From Acanthosepion lycidas (lineage: Eukaryota > Mollusca > Cephalopoda > Sepiida > Sepiidae), in assembly GCA_963932145.1 (NCBI GenBank), contig OZ010574.1, positions 77,269,643 through 77,333,642 on the forward strand: a stretch of DNA of 64,000 nt. The letters are read 5' to 3'. The notes beneath the pieces were generated by a model. The model was not told where the DNA came from and ran no database searches. It worked only from the letters and a program-made list of their open reading frames with translations. This document shows positions 1 through 10,133 of this stretch, one piece after another. Every line of letters starts with the position of its first letter. The stretch's first letter is position 1. A program made the translations under genes and the position numbers.

Positions 1-194
1 ATCTTTTTGTAAATATATAACATTTGCTTTGAGTGGTTTGAGGAAAAATGACCAAATTGACAATAAATCCAGAAAGGTAGATCAGAACAAAGATTACTGA
101 AGGGCTGTTTTCAGCATGCGTCATGTTAGATTTGATCAAGATCAAAACAACAAGCAGATAAATTGCGTGCAACATCAGAACCTAACATGAGCAA

Positions 195-392
195 GTGAAA
201 TATTTGCGTGATCGATTTTCTACGAGCACGTCAATAACGGCAAACATGTTCAGGAAATATCAAAATTTCCGCCTGGATAAAATAGTAAAAGACATTAACA
301 CAATGGATAAAATTTTAGTGAAATCTGACAAAACAGGAAAATTCTATAAATTAATGACAAGGAACTACAACAATGTAATAAATAAGGATTAA
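195..392 (+). pseudogene. Penelope-like element, N-terminal fragment
   Basis: A 65-codon open stretch resembles the region just ahead of the reverse transcriptase in Penelope-like elements. It contains a 'SDKTGKFYKL' motif, matching the family's 'DKT..YK' block that precedes the RT fingers. The stop at 390-392 is followed by sequence in other frames (about 395-540) that belongs to the far C-terminal linker, not to the RT. The RT core is therefore missing. Family assignment is from recalled motif patterns; no search was run. Confidence 0.45.
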
Positions 393-429
393 GCGTATAC
401 ATTTATCTATCTGAAAAAAAGAAGTACAA

Positions 430-1267
430 ATTCAGCAAATGAGAAGATTTTCTATGAACATATTAATTTCTATAATAAAGCTCTAAAAGATAGTGGCTAC
501 AAATACCCAAAACTAACTAAAAAAGGAAACTGGAAAGCATAGAAAAAACAGAAGTAGAAAAATAATTTGGTATACACCCCCATACAACCAAATGGTAGAG
601 AACAATTTAGGACAAAAATTCCTTGCATTAATAGTTAAGCACTTTCCTAGAGAAAGTAAACTAAGTACTATTTTCAATAAAAATACACTAAAATTAAGTT
701 ACAGCTGTACTGAAAACTTAGAAAAAATTATTAAGAAATATAATGCTAATATCTTCAATAAACATTTAGACCAAAACCAAAGAAATTTAGACAATATAAA
801 AATAAGAATAAAAACAGAAGATAAACAAAAATTATGTAACTGTAGAAACCCTTGTAACTGTCCTCTACAAAATAAATATTGCGCGGAATCATTAGTATAC
901 CAATGCAATATCTCATCTATTGAGAATCCCAAAAACATAAAAATCTATATAGGTTGCACAAGCCATGAGTTCAGAAAGTGGTTCACTCGACATCAAACTT
1001 CATTTATGATAAAATAAATATAAAAATCAAACACATCTCTTGAAGTACTTCTGGCAACTAAAAGAATCCAATAAAACACCTACATTAAAATGGAAATTAA
1101 TAAGAAAAGCTAGAATATGTAGGTCATTAAATGACCAATGTCCTTTGTGCATACATGAGAAACTATATATTACTAAGTTTTTAAAAAATAAAAATTTACT
1201 GAATCAGAGAAATGAAATAGCTATTTTTTGCTGTCATTGTCAAAAATTTTCCTTAAATAATATTTAA
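430..1267 (+). pseudogene. Penelope-like element, C-terminal linker and GIY-YIG endonuclease
   Basis: The frame is open from about 520 to 1016 and continues after a frameshift at 1040-1264. It shows an 'IIWYTPPYN' linker block near 566-592, 'LIVKHFPRESKL' and 'LKLSYSCTENL'. A cysteine cluster 'CNCRNPCNCPL' (about 838-872) follows, then 'IYIGCT' (about 945-965), the GIY-YIG core. The second piece carries 'LKWKLIRKARICRSLNDQCPLC' split by shorter runs, typical of the C-terminal zinc-binding end of GIY-YIG Penelope-like elements. The domain would act as the endonuclease that primes reverse transcription. This copy is dead: the RT is deleted, there is a frameshift around 1017-1040, and the usual arginine context after YIG is altered (FRKWFTRHQ). 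Confidence 0.65.
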
Positions 1268-1652
1268 AAATAAAATTAAAAAATGGAAGCTGGTAATATA
1301 CATACTTATAAATACGTCCCTACCCTCCCTAAACTTAACCTCTTTTTCGAACGTAACTCATAATTGATACAACAATAGTTAATAAAAATGAACACACTAC
1401 CACCCCTGTCTGAATGATTGGATTTCTCTGTATCCTTGAAAACAGTAAATTATGAATTTATATGTGTGTTTAAAACTCAGTAAATTTAAAAATAAGTTAT
1501 TCCAATATTCGCTTGAAGATGAAACAGAACTAATGCTTTTAATTTAATTATATAATATAATATAATAATTAATTATATAAGTTTTTAGCTTACATTTTTG
1601 AAACATGGTTATTACTGTGTAGCGAGAAAACCATATTTTAAATCACTTAATT

Positions 1653-1654
<2 letters not shown>
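1268..1654. other. AT-rich spacer without recognised content
   Basis: Very AT-rich tail downstream of the Penelope-like remnant, with short TAATA and ATTA runs near 1545-1580. No coding or structural signal was recognised. Confidence 0.4.

Positions 1655-1718
<64 letters not shown>
1655..1718. repeat. (AT)n microsatellite
   Basis: Uninterrupted alternating AT for 64 bp, able to form cruciforms. The open frame reading 'YIYIYI' across it is an artefact of the repeat. Confidence 0.97.
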
Positions 1719-1722
<4 letters not shown>

Positions 1723-3239
1723 GCCAATTTATACTTATCCATTTCACTGCATGCCACTGGTCTATTGTGGTGATGAATAATAATAATTTTATGTCCATAT
1801 GTTTATATTCTGTTGATTTTTAAGTATAAAATAATATTAATATCTAATATTTCTACTATACAAAATAAAGTGGCAGTATTAAAAAAAAAATAAATTTTGC
1901 TGCTATATAAAAGTCATTGACTGATGTCAGTGCTATGTTGTTAGTGTACTGATTTGGTCAGTTGATTCCAGATCTGTTAGGTTTGGCAATGAGTTAATGA
2001 GTGTTTAACAAGAGGTTAGTGGGTGTGGGAAAGTTGGCAAAAGTTAATTTATAGATTGGTTAACATAGACAAGTGAAGATGTCTGTGTTCATTCTTGTGA
2101 GAAAGTGTGATTTTGAAATCTAAGCAGAATTTTTGCTTTTGTCTATGAATTTTGGTCTCTCTGGAGAATGCAACTGTTGAACCATATTGAAACTTTTGTT
2201 AGTGCAGTTTGCATTCTCTTAGTATTAATGTCCTTTGGAAAAGGAATGAATAAATTTACACCACCCCCACCTACCGAGTTATATGTAGGGTAGTTGGAGA
2301 CTTTTAACCCTGTAAGACAGTCCATTTGATGTATCTGGCTAGCAGCCTGCTACTGAAACCATATCATCATCACTTAGTGTGGTCATTGTAATATGTGTCA
2401 GGAGGACTATGCAGGAATAAATACACTTATATTTAAGAGGTGTTGGAAGGTAAAAATTAAATTCACCAATAGATCTTTGGTAGAGGCACAGTGTAGGTTG
2501 CCAGGTGATGGACTTCAGGTAACCAAGTTGAAGTTGGCTGGGAGGATACTTCAGTGAATACTGATTAGTAAAGGTTTACAGTGCCCTCTTTGCTTTTGTG
2601 GAGTTAGGAGAAATAGGTATATACTTAAAGACATTGAGTTTGTAGCAAAATGAAGAAATGAAAATAGAAGCAAGAAGTAACGATAAAATATTTATTATTA
2701 AATGCTCTAATGTGCTTGTGGGGTTCAGCATACCCGGATTAAAGGAGAATTTAATAGGGGATACCCTACCCACAAAATACAACGCAAATTTCGATAAGGA
2801 ACGTTTGTAGAAAATAGAACATTGTGTATTTATTATCTTGTGAATAGGGTAAAAAGATTAATGCTTTAGTTCATTTAAGCAAAGTGTGATTTTTACAAAA
2901 ATGTCTGTGTTCGCTGTCTTTCAACAGAGTAGCAGAGTAATGTCTGTTTCTTTTGTTTTTGTATAGGTGTAAAGGAAAAAGGGGTGATCAATTTAAATTG
3001 AAAAAGAGAGTGTGAATGAGAAATAAAAGATAAAAGGAAAATGTACTTATGAATTGTTTTGGAGTCAGTTGTAAATTTGTTGTTGTTGTTGTTTTCCTTT
3101 CCTAATCCACTTTCGGCTCTTAGTGTCGAGTTGAGTTAGCGATGAAAATTACTGTCAGTCTTCTATGATCTCTGCACCCTTCTGAATGGGGATTGACTTA
3201 AAATTCTCTATTTATTGTTGACTTTTTTTTTTCACACTG
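1719..3239. other. Intergenic DNA, nothing recognised
   Basis: About 1.5 kb of AT-rich sequence. Short open frames at 2143-2325 (-) and 2576-2782 (-) show no motif I recognise. A small TTG repeat lies near 3078-3093. Confidence 0.35.
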
Positions 3240-3350
3240 GCTCGTTATCTTTTATTTAGTTTAGCAAATCGCCTCCTTTCATTGGTCAGAAAATTAATTT
3301 CACACCTTATTGCGAAATCTGTTTTTAGTCGTTTTGATCCGATTTTGCAG
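3240..3350 (+). promoter_or_regulatory. Possible promoter / non-coding first exon ending in a strong donor
   Basis: An inverted CCAAT box (CATTGGTC, about 3279-3286) is followed by a locally CpG-bearing stretch (TTGCGAAA, AGTCGTTTTGATCCGATT). It ends in a consensus 5' splice site TTTTGCAG|GTAAGC with the GT at 3351-3352. This layout resembles the candidate COX4 first exon at 34 kb. No downstream coding exon was found, so the gene it would serve is unknown. It could be coincidence. Confidence 0.2.
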
Positions 3351-3654
3351 GTAAGCAAATCTACTTTGTGTTTTTTAGTCATTTGTTGGAATGATATAGG
3401 ATTTGTATCCTATATGCTTAAATGAAGAACTTCATTGAAAAAATTGGTTGTCATTAAAGTTGACTTGCTGTCCAGTTGATATTGGTAGTTATATGACCAT
3501 TTTATTACAGTAAGTAGCATTGAGAAATTCATGCGAGTCATAAAAGTATATTGTATGTGAAAGTCTATTAACTTCAGTGACTAGGGTAAAGAATATTTCA
3601 TAGGTACTACTGTTGATTATGAAAAAATGATGCACTCTGGTGTGACTTACAAGC

Positions 3655-4115
3655 AAAATGAGGTTCAGAGTGTTGGATATCTATGTAATATCAATCCTCT
3701 TATTTGGCAGTGAATATGAGAGGCAACAATGATGTGGTTTTACAGAAGGATGCTAAGAATACTAAGGAATGAATATGTGTTTTAAGGAAAATAGCAACAA
3801 AAAGGGCACTTAGTCAGAGACAGTTAAAATTTCTGGGATATGTAATGAGAAAAGAGAGCTTAGGGAATTTGATACTCACTGGACATATTGAAGACAAGAG
3901 GGGAAGAGAGAAACAGTGGTGATTAACTCCTGCCTAACAAGCTTGTGTAAATGGATAGCAGAACAGGGACAGGGAGAGATAGTAAGGAGACAAACATTAC
4001 TTAGAGCTATGAAGCATAAGTAGTTGTGAAGAGCCATGATAACTCACATCCTAAAGGGACATGGCCCACAAAAGAACAAGATAGATGGGCTCCTGGTAGA
4101 TCTCTAGTAAATGGT
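3655..4115 (+). pseudogene. LINE (non-LTR retrotransposon) ORF2 C-terminal tail, decayed
   Basis: Read across frames, this region shows the conserved tail seen after the RT in many animal LINE ORF2 proteins. There is a 'VISILLFGSE' segment (after the usual ILLYGCE), a degenerate 'FLGHVMRKE' block, a glycine/arginine block near 3895-3915, and 'RRQTLLRAMKH' then 'RAMITHILKGHG' around 3990-4065. Numerous stops and frameshifts interrupt it. The RT itself is absent upstream, as expected of a 5'-truncated copy. The clade (RTE or CR1/L2-like) cannot be fixed by eye. Confidence 0.45.
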
Positions 4116-4319
4116 CTTCATCATGTTTTGACTGAAAGAAAATATTTATTAAGTTATTCTACTTTTTATTACCTCATAGAACTTTCTGTTTCAATCATGT
4201 GTATATATCTAAAAAAAAGTGCTTTTCTCATTTGACTTCTGGTTATTGAACTTTGAGATCAGTCATACCTTGTCTGCTAGGGCACCAGCTAGGTGTTGTC
4301 TTATTCAAAACTATAAAAG

Positions 4320-4500
4320 TGTTCTAATATTTTTGTTACTTAGTTGAGTTCAGTCAGTTTTAGAGTAAGTCCAGCTGCAGATTACTACTGTATTTTCTCA
4401 GACGACTCATAAATATGGCTTTTGCCGTCTCCCCTAGTCCCATGTCCAGTTCTCATATTTAAACACATGCTATCAAGTCACTCAGGGTGTAACATCTCGC
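4320..4500 (-). mobile_element. Solo LTR fragment of Gypsy family C, internally deleted
   Basis: About 130 bp (roughly 4335-4465) closely matches the LTR at 25361-25680, including the shared block around TCCAGCTGCAGATTACTACT. Read on the - strand it ends ...TAGAACA at 4320. The 5' part of the family LTR is mostly missing, with a possible start near ACATCTCGC at 4492-4500. Confidence 0.55.
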
Positions 4501-4870
4501 CCTGTAAAAAAGTTTTGTTTTCTGGGTCTTATATGCTTCTTGTGTAGGCCTGAATCAAATACACCCCCTTGCTGATGCATTTGTAGATCCTTCCTGGTTT
4601 CCATTTTTATTTACCTACTTGGTAAGCCCCAAATAATACTGGTTCATCTTTTTGGAAAGGTTGTAGTTTATCAAATGCTGACGTTATTTTCCAATTGACA
4701 TTTGTTCTGTTGGCAAAGTACCATCAATTGTGTTTGGGGTTGGATTTTGTTTATAAGCGGCCAGAAATTGTTGACATGACTCTGTGGGAGAATGAAAATT
4801 AAACAATAAATATAATAAATAATAAACATAATAAAAAAATAAATGAATAGTTTCATTTTCCCATAATGCA
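4501..4870. other. Spacer between LTR fragments
   Basis: No feature recognised. Overlapping - strand open frames at 4671-4905 are AT-driven and lack motifs. Confidence 0.3.
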
Positions 4871-5067
4871 AATGGAAACAAAAAAAGGTTTCCGGTCATG
4901 TGCAAAGTTTGTGACCTCCACTTCCGGAAGGGTGATCGTCTTGCTCAGTTTAGTACATACGCATTCATCAATAAAAATTAACCCTTAATTTTCCAACCAA
5001 ATTTTTGTGTTATTTATTATGGTCCATTCTGATAATGGCCGAAAAAAACAAATACCAACCCACCGCA
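4871..5067 (+). mobile_element. Gypsy element A, likely 5' LTR
   Basis: The right edge is set by the primer-binding-like ATTGGTGACTATGATGTG starting at 5068, which resembles the sequence after the 5' LTR in many animal Ty3/Gypsy elements. The LTR-like stretch ends CCGCA and holds an AATAAA signal near 4970 after a CpG-containing block (ACTTCCGG, GTGATCG, ACATACGC). The left edge is uncertain. A downstream gag-pol remnant on the same strand supports the call. Confidence 0.45.
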
Positions 5068-5490
5068 ATTGGTGACTATGATGTGATATGAACACAACAC
5101 ACAGGACTAAAACCCAACAATAGTCACTTTCTTAAAAACGTGAACCAGTAAAAGTAAGTCAGCTAACTTTTATACCTACTACACCATGCATGTGAACAAA
5201 AAAATAAAAATATATATTGTCATCCACAGACAGACTGCTTTGTAGCTCATTAGTGTGGCTAGACATCTGATTACCTCAAGCCAGGACCGAAAGCCGACTG
5301 ATTTGGTACCAGTGGAAGATTTTACCCCGAAGCCATTGGTACACGCTTCCCATTTTTTTTTCTCACTACGTGTAATTTGTTTGTTTTGCTGTTTATGTAA
5401 AAAAAAATATGAATGCTTGCCTTGCTATGTTTAGAAAAAAGAAAACGTGAAACGGAGAATTTCTTTATCTGCCAACCATACCACAAATAG
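5068..5490 (+). mobile_element. Gypsy A primer-binding site and leader
   Basis: The region starts with ATTGGTGACTATG, a likely tRNA primer-binding site, and runs as an untranslated leader to the gag remnant. No coding signal was seen. A stretch near 5290-5340 is more GC-rich than its surroundings. Confidence 0.35.
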
Positions 5491-5494
5491 ATGA

Positions 5495-5960
5495 AATGGA
5501 CAGAGCAGCAATGGTTGTTATCAAAGTACCAGCATGGAAATTGCCACGACTGGCTGGTTTGCTGTTATTGAGTTCTGCCTACAAAAAATAACATATTCGG
5601 AAACAAAATTTTACAATGTATTAAGTTGGTGCAAAAATAATGTCGGTTTTTGACCTTAAAAAATACGTCAAAAACCGACATTATTTTTGCACCAACCTAA
5701 TACTTTCAGCCCTGCCACCTGAACTGCTAACGAAGATCCAGGTGTCCATTTTAACAAAAAAATTACGAGGAACTGAAAGAAGCCATCATCAATAGTTATG
5801 AAAAAACAAAGCCAGAACTTTTTGAAAAATTGATATATGACATGAAGATGACAGCAAGACCTGAGAGAATTAATGGATACTATACAGCTGACAAAGTAGG
5901 AGACTGTCAGGCATCGCTTCACACAATCTATGCCTTCTATAATAAATATCAGTCATTATT
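5495..5960 (+). pseudogene. Gypsy A gag remnant, split by a MITE
   Basis: Two gag-like pieces flank the insertion at 5621-5700. The left piece reads 'IKVPAWKLPRLAGL'. The right piece reads 'LPPELLTKIQVSI', then 'KEAIINSYEKTKPELFEKL', a typical Ty3/Gypsy capsid pattern. The right piece ends in a stop shortly after 'NKYQSLLGM' (about 5968). Gag would form the particle that houses reverse transcription. This copy is non-functional: it carries an insertion, frameshifts and stops. Confidence 0.55.
5621..5700. mobile_element. 80-bp mariner-type MITE, MADE1-like
   Basis: This is a near-perfect palindrome flanked by TA on each side (5619-5620 and 5701-5702). The outer 34 bp of the arms differ at one position only (TTAAGTTGG versus TTAGGTTGG). 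Length, TA target duplication and terminal TTAGGTTGGTGCAAAA match the human MADE1 element derived from Hsmar1, as I recall it. It interrupts the Gypsy A gag. Mobilisation would need a mariner transposase in trans. Confidence 0.85.
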
Positions 5961-5984
5961 AGGAATGTGACATTGTATGAACTT

Positions 5985-6790
5985 GGTACCTTGGCAGATG
6001 AACCTTTGCCATGTATGATATGGTTCAAAACACCACATCTGAATGCTACAGAAAGCAAGCCCAAAAGACAACAGATCTCAACATTGAAATGCATACTGGG
6101 GTGCTTCCATTTTATAAAAATCAGAGATACCAAGTATGCCGTTGACACCTCTATTTTAGAAAAAAAAACAAAAAAAAAAACATGTAAACCTTGGTGCCGG
6201 TGGTCAAACAAAGCAGCCTGTAAAATACAACTAAATTCCAGATCAATATCACCAACCAGGAGGACCTATACTAAATGAAGTATCCGGTTCAAAAATTTGA
6301 CGGTTCACTGTCAACCTATTTTTGAGCACAGACTTTCTACGACATTATAGGCTGCTAGTGAACTGCAAAGATGAGAGACTGGTAGACCCAAATACAAAAT
6401 ACTACCTACAGGGTAAGCGCATTGAAGGACCCATACACCAGATATCAATCAATAACAGTCATATTCTCCCAGAAATTATACGTCCCTTATTCCAAGAATT
6501 GCCAACACTACTGACACCAAGAATGAAGGCATCTACCCCAGCATTGTCAAAAGTCGGGCATAGCATAGATACAGGTAATAGTTCACCCACCTTTGCTAAA
6601 GTGAGACAAATGTCTGAAGAAAAACTCAAAGCTGTTAAGGAGGAATTTATGATGCTACTCCAGGTGGAGATAATAAAACAGTCACTCTCCCTGGTCGTTA
6701 CCCTTTCACATGGTTCCAAAATCCACACCTGGACAGTGGCGAACCTGCAGAGACTACAGGAATTTAAATGTGTTGACAAAACCTGACAGA
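5985..6790 (+). pseudogene. Gypsy A protease-to-RT N-terminal region
   Basis: Degenerate frames give the end of a retropepsin ('STDFLRHYRLLV' near 6325-6360, normally 'ADFLRHFGLLVD'). A linker leads to 'GHSIDTGNSSPTFAKVRQMSEEKL' (about 6555-6630, in shorter runs), matching the Gypsy motif 'H.I.TG..PPVFAK.R.L..EKL' at the RT start. The protease active-site triad is not visible. Several stops lie before 6320. Confidence 0.55.
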
Positions 6791-7230
6791 TACCTAGTGT
6801 CAAATTTCAAACAGTTTTTCTGTTATGTTAGGTAAGAAAAATATATTTTCCAAAATAGATCTTCTACAAACGTCCCACCAAATACCTAGGGGAAAAGAAG
6901 ATATAGAGAAAACAGTAGTGGTAACACTGTTTGGCCTCTTTGAATATGTATACATGCCTTTTGGTCTACGAAATACAACTACATTTTAAAGATTTATGGA
7001 CAATATAGTTCAATATATTTATAGGTCAACTGTGTTTTCATCTATGTGGACGATGTTCTAGTTTTCTCTGAAAAAGAACAACATTACAAAGATTTAGAGA
7101 ATGTTCTAGGAATTTTACAAGAAAATAATCTAAAAATCTCTCTGGACAAATGCCAGTTCTTCAAGAAAGAACTAATATTTCTGGGCCTTCAGAAAGTGTA
7201 AAACTCACAAGAGAATAAAAGCAAGAAATA
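6791..7230 (+). pseudogene. Gypsy A reverse transcriptase core, decayed
   Basis: 'TLFGLFEYVYMPFGLRN' lies around 6925-6975 (RT domain 4). The catalytic box YVDD is intact at 7043-7054, in 'CVFIYVDDVLVF'. It is followed by 'ISLDKCQFFKKELIFLG' near 7137-7188. Stops and frameshifts separate these blocks, for example before 6960 and at 7201. The YVDD box identifies the strand and frame with confidence. Confidence 0.7.
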
Positions 7231-7737
7231 AATGAATTCCCAAAACAAACTGATTCGAAATCACTTTGGCATTTCCTGGGAATGGTTAACTTTTATAGGA
7301 ACCTTTTTCCACGGGCAGCAGGCATTCTTCTACCACTGAGTGAGCTGATAAAGAAGCACCCTCAAAGCAAAACCATACAGCTTGATGATACTGAAAGAGA
7401 AGCATTTACGAAATGTCTTGGGCAAACTCACTGCACTTCCTTACATCGACTGAGATGTAACTATTATCATCTGGTGTCTGATAGCTTCAACTATGGTGTA
7501 GGTGCAGCATTACACCAGAGGATAAATAAAAAACCTGTCCCTACAGGTTTTTTCTCCAAGAAACTCTCTGAGAACCAAAGAAAATGGTTACTGGCAGTTT
7601 ACTTGACTATTTCGCATTTCAAACCCCAAATTGAAGGCAGACATATCACCTTGTTCACTGGCCATAAGCCACTCACATTAGCTCTACATAAAACAACAGC
7701 TATGAAATCAGATAAACAACACAGACACCTGTCGTAA
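7231..7737 (+). pseudogene. Gypsy A connection domain and RNase H
   Basis: The open frame 7282-7737 begins 'MVNFYRNLFPRAAGIL', the standard segment after Gypsy RT. It continues through 'HLVSDSFNYGVGAALHQ' (RNase H first Asp block), 'FFSKKLSENQRKW' and 'LFTGHKPL'. In the last block the family usually has FTDHKPL, so a catalytic Asp has become Gly. RNase H would remove RNA from the hybrid during reverse transcription. The frame ends at a stop at 7735-7737 inside the domain. Confidence 0.75.
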
Positions 7738-8009
7738 ATATCTGAATATGTGGCTGATATCTTATATATTTGAGGGAAAGCAAACATTGTTGCAGACTGC
7801 CTCTTCAGACTGCAGAATGCAGTGACAGTTGAACTTTGTGACTTCCCAGTCCTCGTTGAGCAGCAAGAGTGTGACTCAGAAATTAAGGTCTACCTAGACA
7901 GGCTAAAGGCTTATACTGTTGGCAACAAAAATATTTTATGTGACATTTTGACACCTTACACAAGACCATTCATTCCACAAGCTTCATACAGGGCGATATA
8001 TGATACTAT
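7738..8009 (+). pseudogene. Gypsy A RNase H end to integrase start, truncated by element B
   Basis: After a further stop the frame from 7822 runs through 'DILTPYTRPFIPQASYRAIYDTI', a match in shorter runs to the Gypsy block just before the integrase zinc finger. It stops matching where the element B LTR begins at 8010. The rest of the integrase and the 3' LTR of element A are not seen downstream. Confidence 0.6.
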
Positions 8010-8280
8010 TGTGAGACCGGAAACTACCTACACAAAAGACTCTTCCAGGCCTATATTAAGTAGGCGACATAGCACTCTACGGAGAGGGACAGAGAGTGAT
8101 AGAGAGTGACAAAGAGTGACACAGAGAGACAGTGAGAGTCTCGTACAACTACCAGTGTTGGACACTAACTTATAGTAAGCTCTGCTTACACTATCTCTGT
8201 AACCTGTTGTTAATATATCTTTCTTACATCTAATCTGTGTTCCATGTTTTACTTCTGTGGGCCCAACTTTGGCACCCACA
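8010..8280 (+). mobile_element. Gypsy element B 5' LTR
   Basis: A 271-bp segment runs from TGTGAGACCGG to GGCACCCACA and is followed directly by TCAGTGGCAACGAGGATTC, a Gypsy-type primer-binding region. It starts exactly where Gypsy A homology ends, and the + strand gag/pol of element B follows. Its TGTGAGA start is shared with family C (25680, - strand). The interior has short GAGAGTGAC-type repeats near 8090-8130. Confidence 0.65.
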
Positions 8281-8541
8281 TCAGTGGCAACGAGGATTCT
8301 AGAAACGCACTCACGGCGAAACCTCAGTACCTTACCAGTTCCACATCAGTGGCAACGAGGATTCTAGAAGTGCACTCACAGTGAAACGCACATCAGTGGC
8401 GACGAGGATTCTAGAAACGCACTCACGATGAAACCTAAATACCTTACCAATCCCACATCTGGGTCAATGAAGAATTCTAGAAATGCATTCACGTCGAAAA
8501 ACCACAATACATTGCCAGTCCCACGACAGTGGCGACAGAAA
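8278..8541 (+). repeat. Tandem repeats of the Gypsy B primer-binding leader
   Basis: Four to five imperfect copies of a unit of about 65 bp (one copy is about 47 bp). Each carries ACATCAGTGGCGACGAGGAT-like sequence followed by TCTAGAAACGCACTCAC. Copies begin near 8278, 8343, 8390, 8455 and 8523. The first touches the LTR end, so it holds the true primer-binding site. The others are duplicated decoys or spare sites. Confidence 0.8.
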
Positions 8542-9205
8542 GATTCGAGGATTTCGTTCTCACCATATCAATAGTGACAGTACTCGAAAAATATACAAAC
8601 TCCAAGCATTCCAACAGCAGTGTTGAACGAGAAATTAAGCTGGTATTACTACATTAGCAATTTAAAAGCTAAACACCCAGCGTCTACATATATTCCAATA
8701 CCAAACGCCATTGACAAACTAGTGATTCGACATCTACGGAATATTAAAGTCTGTCCAATACGAGAAGGATTTTTTACACATCCACACACACAGAAAAAAA
8801 AACAGTTGTTCATAAAAAAACTGACAACACAAGATCAAGTATTACCATTGTACTCAAGTTTTTGGAAAAAACTACCAAAAAATTTTTTATGTAACTGAGT
8901 TGAACTCGGGCATAAAATTATTCTCCCCTCAAATTCACTGAGGTGAGTTTTCTTCTTTTTGTACCTTTGTAAAAAAAAAAAAAATACATAAGTGTGGTGA
9001 AAAATTATTCAATTACGTTAAAATTAACGGAACCATGGAAAAAAACAGCTAAACACACATAATTAGTTTAGTTTAACTATTGTCTGTCCATATTTTTTTT
9101 CTGTAAAAGAAAAAAAAAGGGAACAAATCTATCAAGATTTTTTTGTGTACCTCCTCTTAGTAACACGTGTTTCAAAGCAACAAAAAAGCGCTGTCATTTT
9201 TAAAT
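8542..9205 (+). mobile_element. Gypsy B untranslated leader
   Basis: Leader between the repeated primer region and the gag start. A 92-codon open frame at 8620-8898 has no motif I recognise and may be a chance frame. Short A runs occur near 8970-8982 and 9108-9117. Confidence 0.35.
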
Positions 9206-10133
9206 ATGGAATATTTGCAAAAAGTAGTTGCCCAAATGTTAAAACTAAATTTGGACCAGCAACAAAAATCAGAAGAAAGACAACAACAACTAGTTTTGGA
9301 TTTACATAAACAACAAATGGAATTCCAAAAAATTACGCTTCAGAATTCAGAAACAACTTAAAGAATTACTCGTAAATGCATTAAAAGGCTCAAACTCTGA
9401 AAAAGATACAATATTCTCCCAGAGTATAATCTACAATTCAATGGAAACTTTTGAATACGTGCCAGAGGAAGACAAAACGTTCCAGGCTTTTTACAGGCGC
9501 TACGAAGATATTTTCAACGTAGTCTGTGAACAATGGCCCAGTAAAAAAAAGCTACGTCTTCTATTGAGAAAACTGGGAACTACAGAACATAGTAGGTTCG
9601 TAGACTTCATACTACCCAAGAAAACGACTGACTTAGATTTTTCAGAGACGATTAAGCTCCTATCGGAATTATTCGGGCCTAACACAAACTTGTTCCACAA
9701 ACGTTGGAAATGCCTGAACACAGTCAAAGACGACCAGTAAGATTTTCTAACGTTTGCAGCATTGGTGAACAAGCTATGTAATGATTTTAAACTAGCCGAA
9801 CTGACTGCCGATGATTGTAAGTGCTTAATTTTCACACAAGGTCTAGTATCTGCAGAAGACGCCGAAGTCAGACGACGGGTACTGACTAAGCTTGAGAACA
9901 AACAAGGATTGACTCTCCAAAAACTGGCAGAGGACTGTCACAGAGTAATATCTGTAAAGCGTGACTCAAACACTATCGAGGAATCAGGTGTGACTCGAAT
10001 TAATAAAATCAGAAGTAAGTCTACCTCCTATTCCCCTCAAAAAGACAAAAGGCAAATCTCATGTCTTAAATTCCGCAGTAACCAAAACCCAAATGTTAAA
10101 GAAACCGCCCGGACCATGTTACCATTGTGGTAA
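9206..10133 (+). pseudogene. Gypsy B gag
   Basis: It starts with MEYLQKVVAQMLKL at 9206, a coiled, Gln-rich N-terminus. A one-base frameshift before 9365 moves the frame to the capsid region: 'FEYVPEEDKTFQAFYRRYED' (9447-9506), 'LLLRKLGTTEHSRFV', 'LSELFGP'. One in-frame stop (9738-9740) is the only break between this and 'FAALVNKLCNDFKL...' to 10133. The frame then overlaps the zinc-knuckle/protease frame by about 40 bp, the usual gag-pol frameshift layout. Capsid similarity to the - strand gag at 23785-24565 links families B and C. Confidence 0.7.

Noticed and set aside
5870-6211. 113-codon (-) strand open frame
   Set aside because: It is antisense to the Gypsy A gag/protease region, which has clear + strand motifs.
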